64,000 bases of DNA from an uncultured Pseudomonadales bacterium (lineage in GTDB: Bacteria > Pseudomonadota > Gammaproteobacteria > Pseudomonadales > Porticoccaceae): NCBI GenBank assembly GCA_943788875.1, contig CALSSA010000008.1, positions 115,743 to 179,742 on the forward strand. The letters are read 5' to 3'. Positions 63,836 through 64,000 of the stretch are shown here, one piece after another (the first letter of the stretch is position 1; each line of letters opens with the position of its first letter). The notes under the pieces were generated by a model. That model was not told the DNA's origin and made no database searches. It saw only the letters and a program-made list of their open reading frames with translations. The position numbers and the translations under genes were made by a program.

Positions 63836-64000
63836 TTACAACTGCCACTCCGTGCGGCCTGCGAAGCTGTCGCCATTATTGGTAAAGCGAATAAATGAAG
63901 GGCTAAACCGGTAGAAATAACTGCGGCCAAAAGCAGAGCCAATAAGCTGTTCCTGTTTTGTCTGCGGGTTGTCGATCAAGGATTTGATCTCCCCATACCG
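63836..64000 (-). CDS. 3' end of an unknown gene (cut by window edge)
   Basis: 55 codons open from the right edge to TAA at 63836-63838, reading RYGEIKSLIDNPQTKQEQLIG then SYFYRFSPSFIRFTNNGDSF and ending TEWQL. It is not in the ORF track. Upstream of recQ and on the same strand, 46 bp before its start. No family recognised from this tail. Confidence 0.65.
   Translation of the reverse strand, partial: RYGEIKSLIDNPQTKQEQLIGSAFGRSYFYRFSPSFIRFTNNGDSFAGRTEWQL

Overview
The window is bacterial chromosome with dense, mostly short-spaced operons on both strands. It has no rRNA, CRISPR array or intact insertion sequence. The order fmdB-like/aspS/yebC/ruvC-ruvA-ruvB/ybgC/tolQ-tolR-tolA-tolB/pal/cpoB/queE/queC/tRNA-Lys is the arrangement familiar from Pseudomonas-like gammaproteobacteria. 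Together with the sulfatase, sulfotransferases, acyl-CoA catabolism and lysine-rich nucleoid proteins, it suggests a marine heterotrophic gammaproteobacterium, perhaps of the Cellvibrionales/SAR92-like groups. The lineage is inference from gene order and protein flavour, not a search result.

Layout. 1-16.4 kb is a catabolic region: acyl-CoA dehydrogenase (cut by the left edge), two SDRs, an Old Yellow Enzyme, two acyl-CoA synthetases, an enoyl-CoA isomerase-like protein, a sulfatase coupled to a DUF2855 protein, a nitronate monooxygenase and a Rieske oxygenase. It also holds the wreck of a haloalkane dehalogenase. 16.5-24.5 kb is an AT-rich surface-glycan island: galE, a two-headed glycosyltransferase, five different sulfotransferase-like proteins and an unknown membrane protein. 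It ends near tRNA-Ala(GGC). 25-34.5 kb holds gltX, two secreted or stress proteins, an ECF-type sigma factor with an overlapping small membrane gene, and an RND efflux pair with a divergent TetR regulator. 34.6-47.2 kb is the conserved housekeeping block (tRNA-Lys, queuosine, Tol-Pal, Ruv, YebC, AspS), interrupted by a long EAPA/KAK-repeat protein. 47.5-51 kb has an HU protein with a histone-like lysine tail, a HIT protein, proS and a lytic transglycosylase.

51-57.2 kb is the most interesting metabolic module: DUF1445, pxpA, pxpB, pxpC, DUF4392, a D-amino acid aminotransferase and alr. As families these can convert L-Ala to D-Ala, D-Ala plus 2-oxoglutarate to D-Glu, D-Glu to 5-oxoproline, and 5-oxoproline to glutamate. 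In animals DUF1445 and DUF4392 are fused in one D-glutamate cyclase; here they bracket the 5-oxoprolinase genes. Two of the seven genes are broken in this sequence: an in-frame amber in DUF4392 and a 1-bp frameshift in the aminotransferase. 57.2-64 kb has an Lrp-type regulator divergent from a long putA that carries an in-frame 18-bp minisatellite, a decayed antitoxin trapped between two copies of the putA 3' end, recQ, and the 3' end of an unknown gene at the right edge.

Several ORF-track starts were moved (DUF1330, DUF2855, GltX, GalE, sigma factor, RuvB, YbgC, RuvC, YebC, FmdB-like, DUF1445, Lrp) on Shine-Dalgarno or family-start grounds; each entry says why. Homology calls come from recognising motifs by eye; no database was searched.
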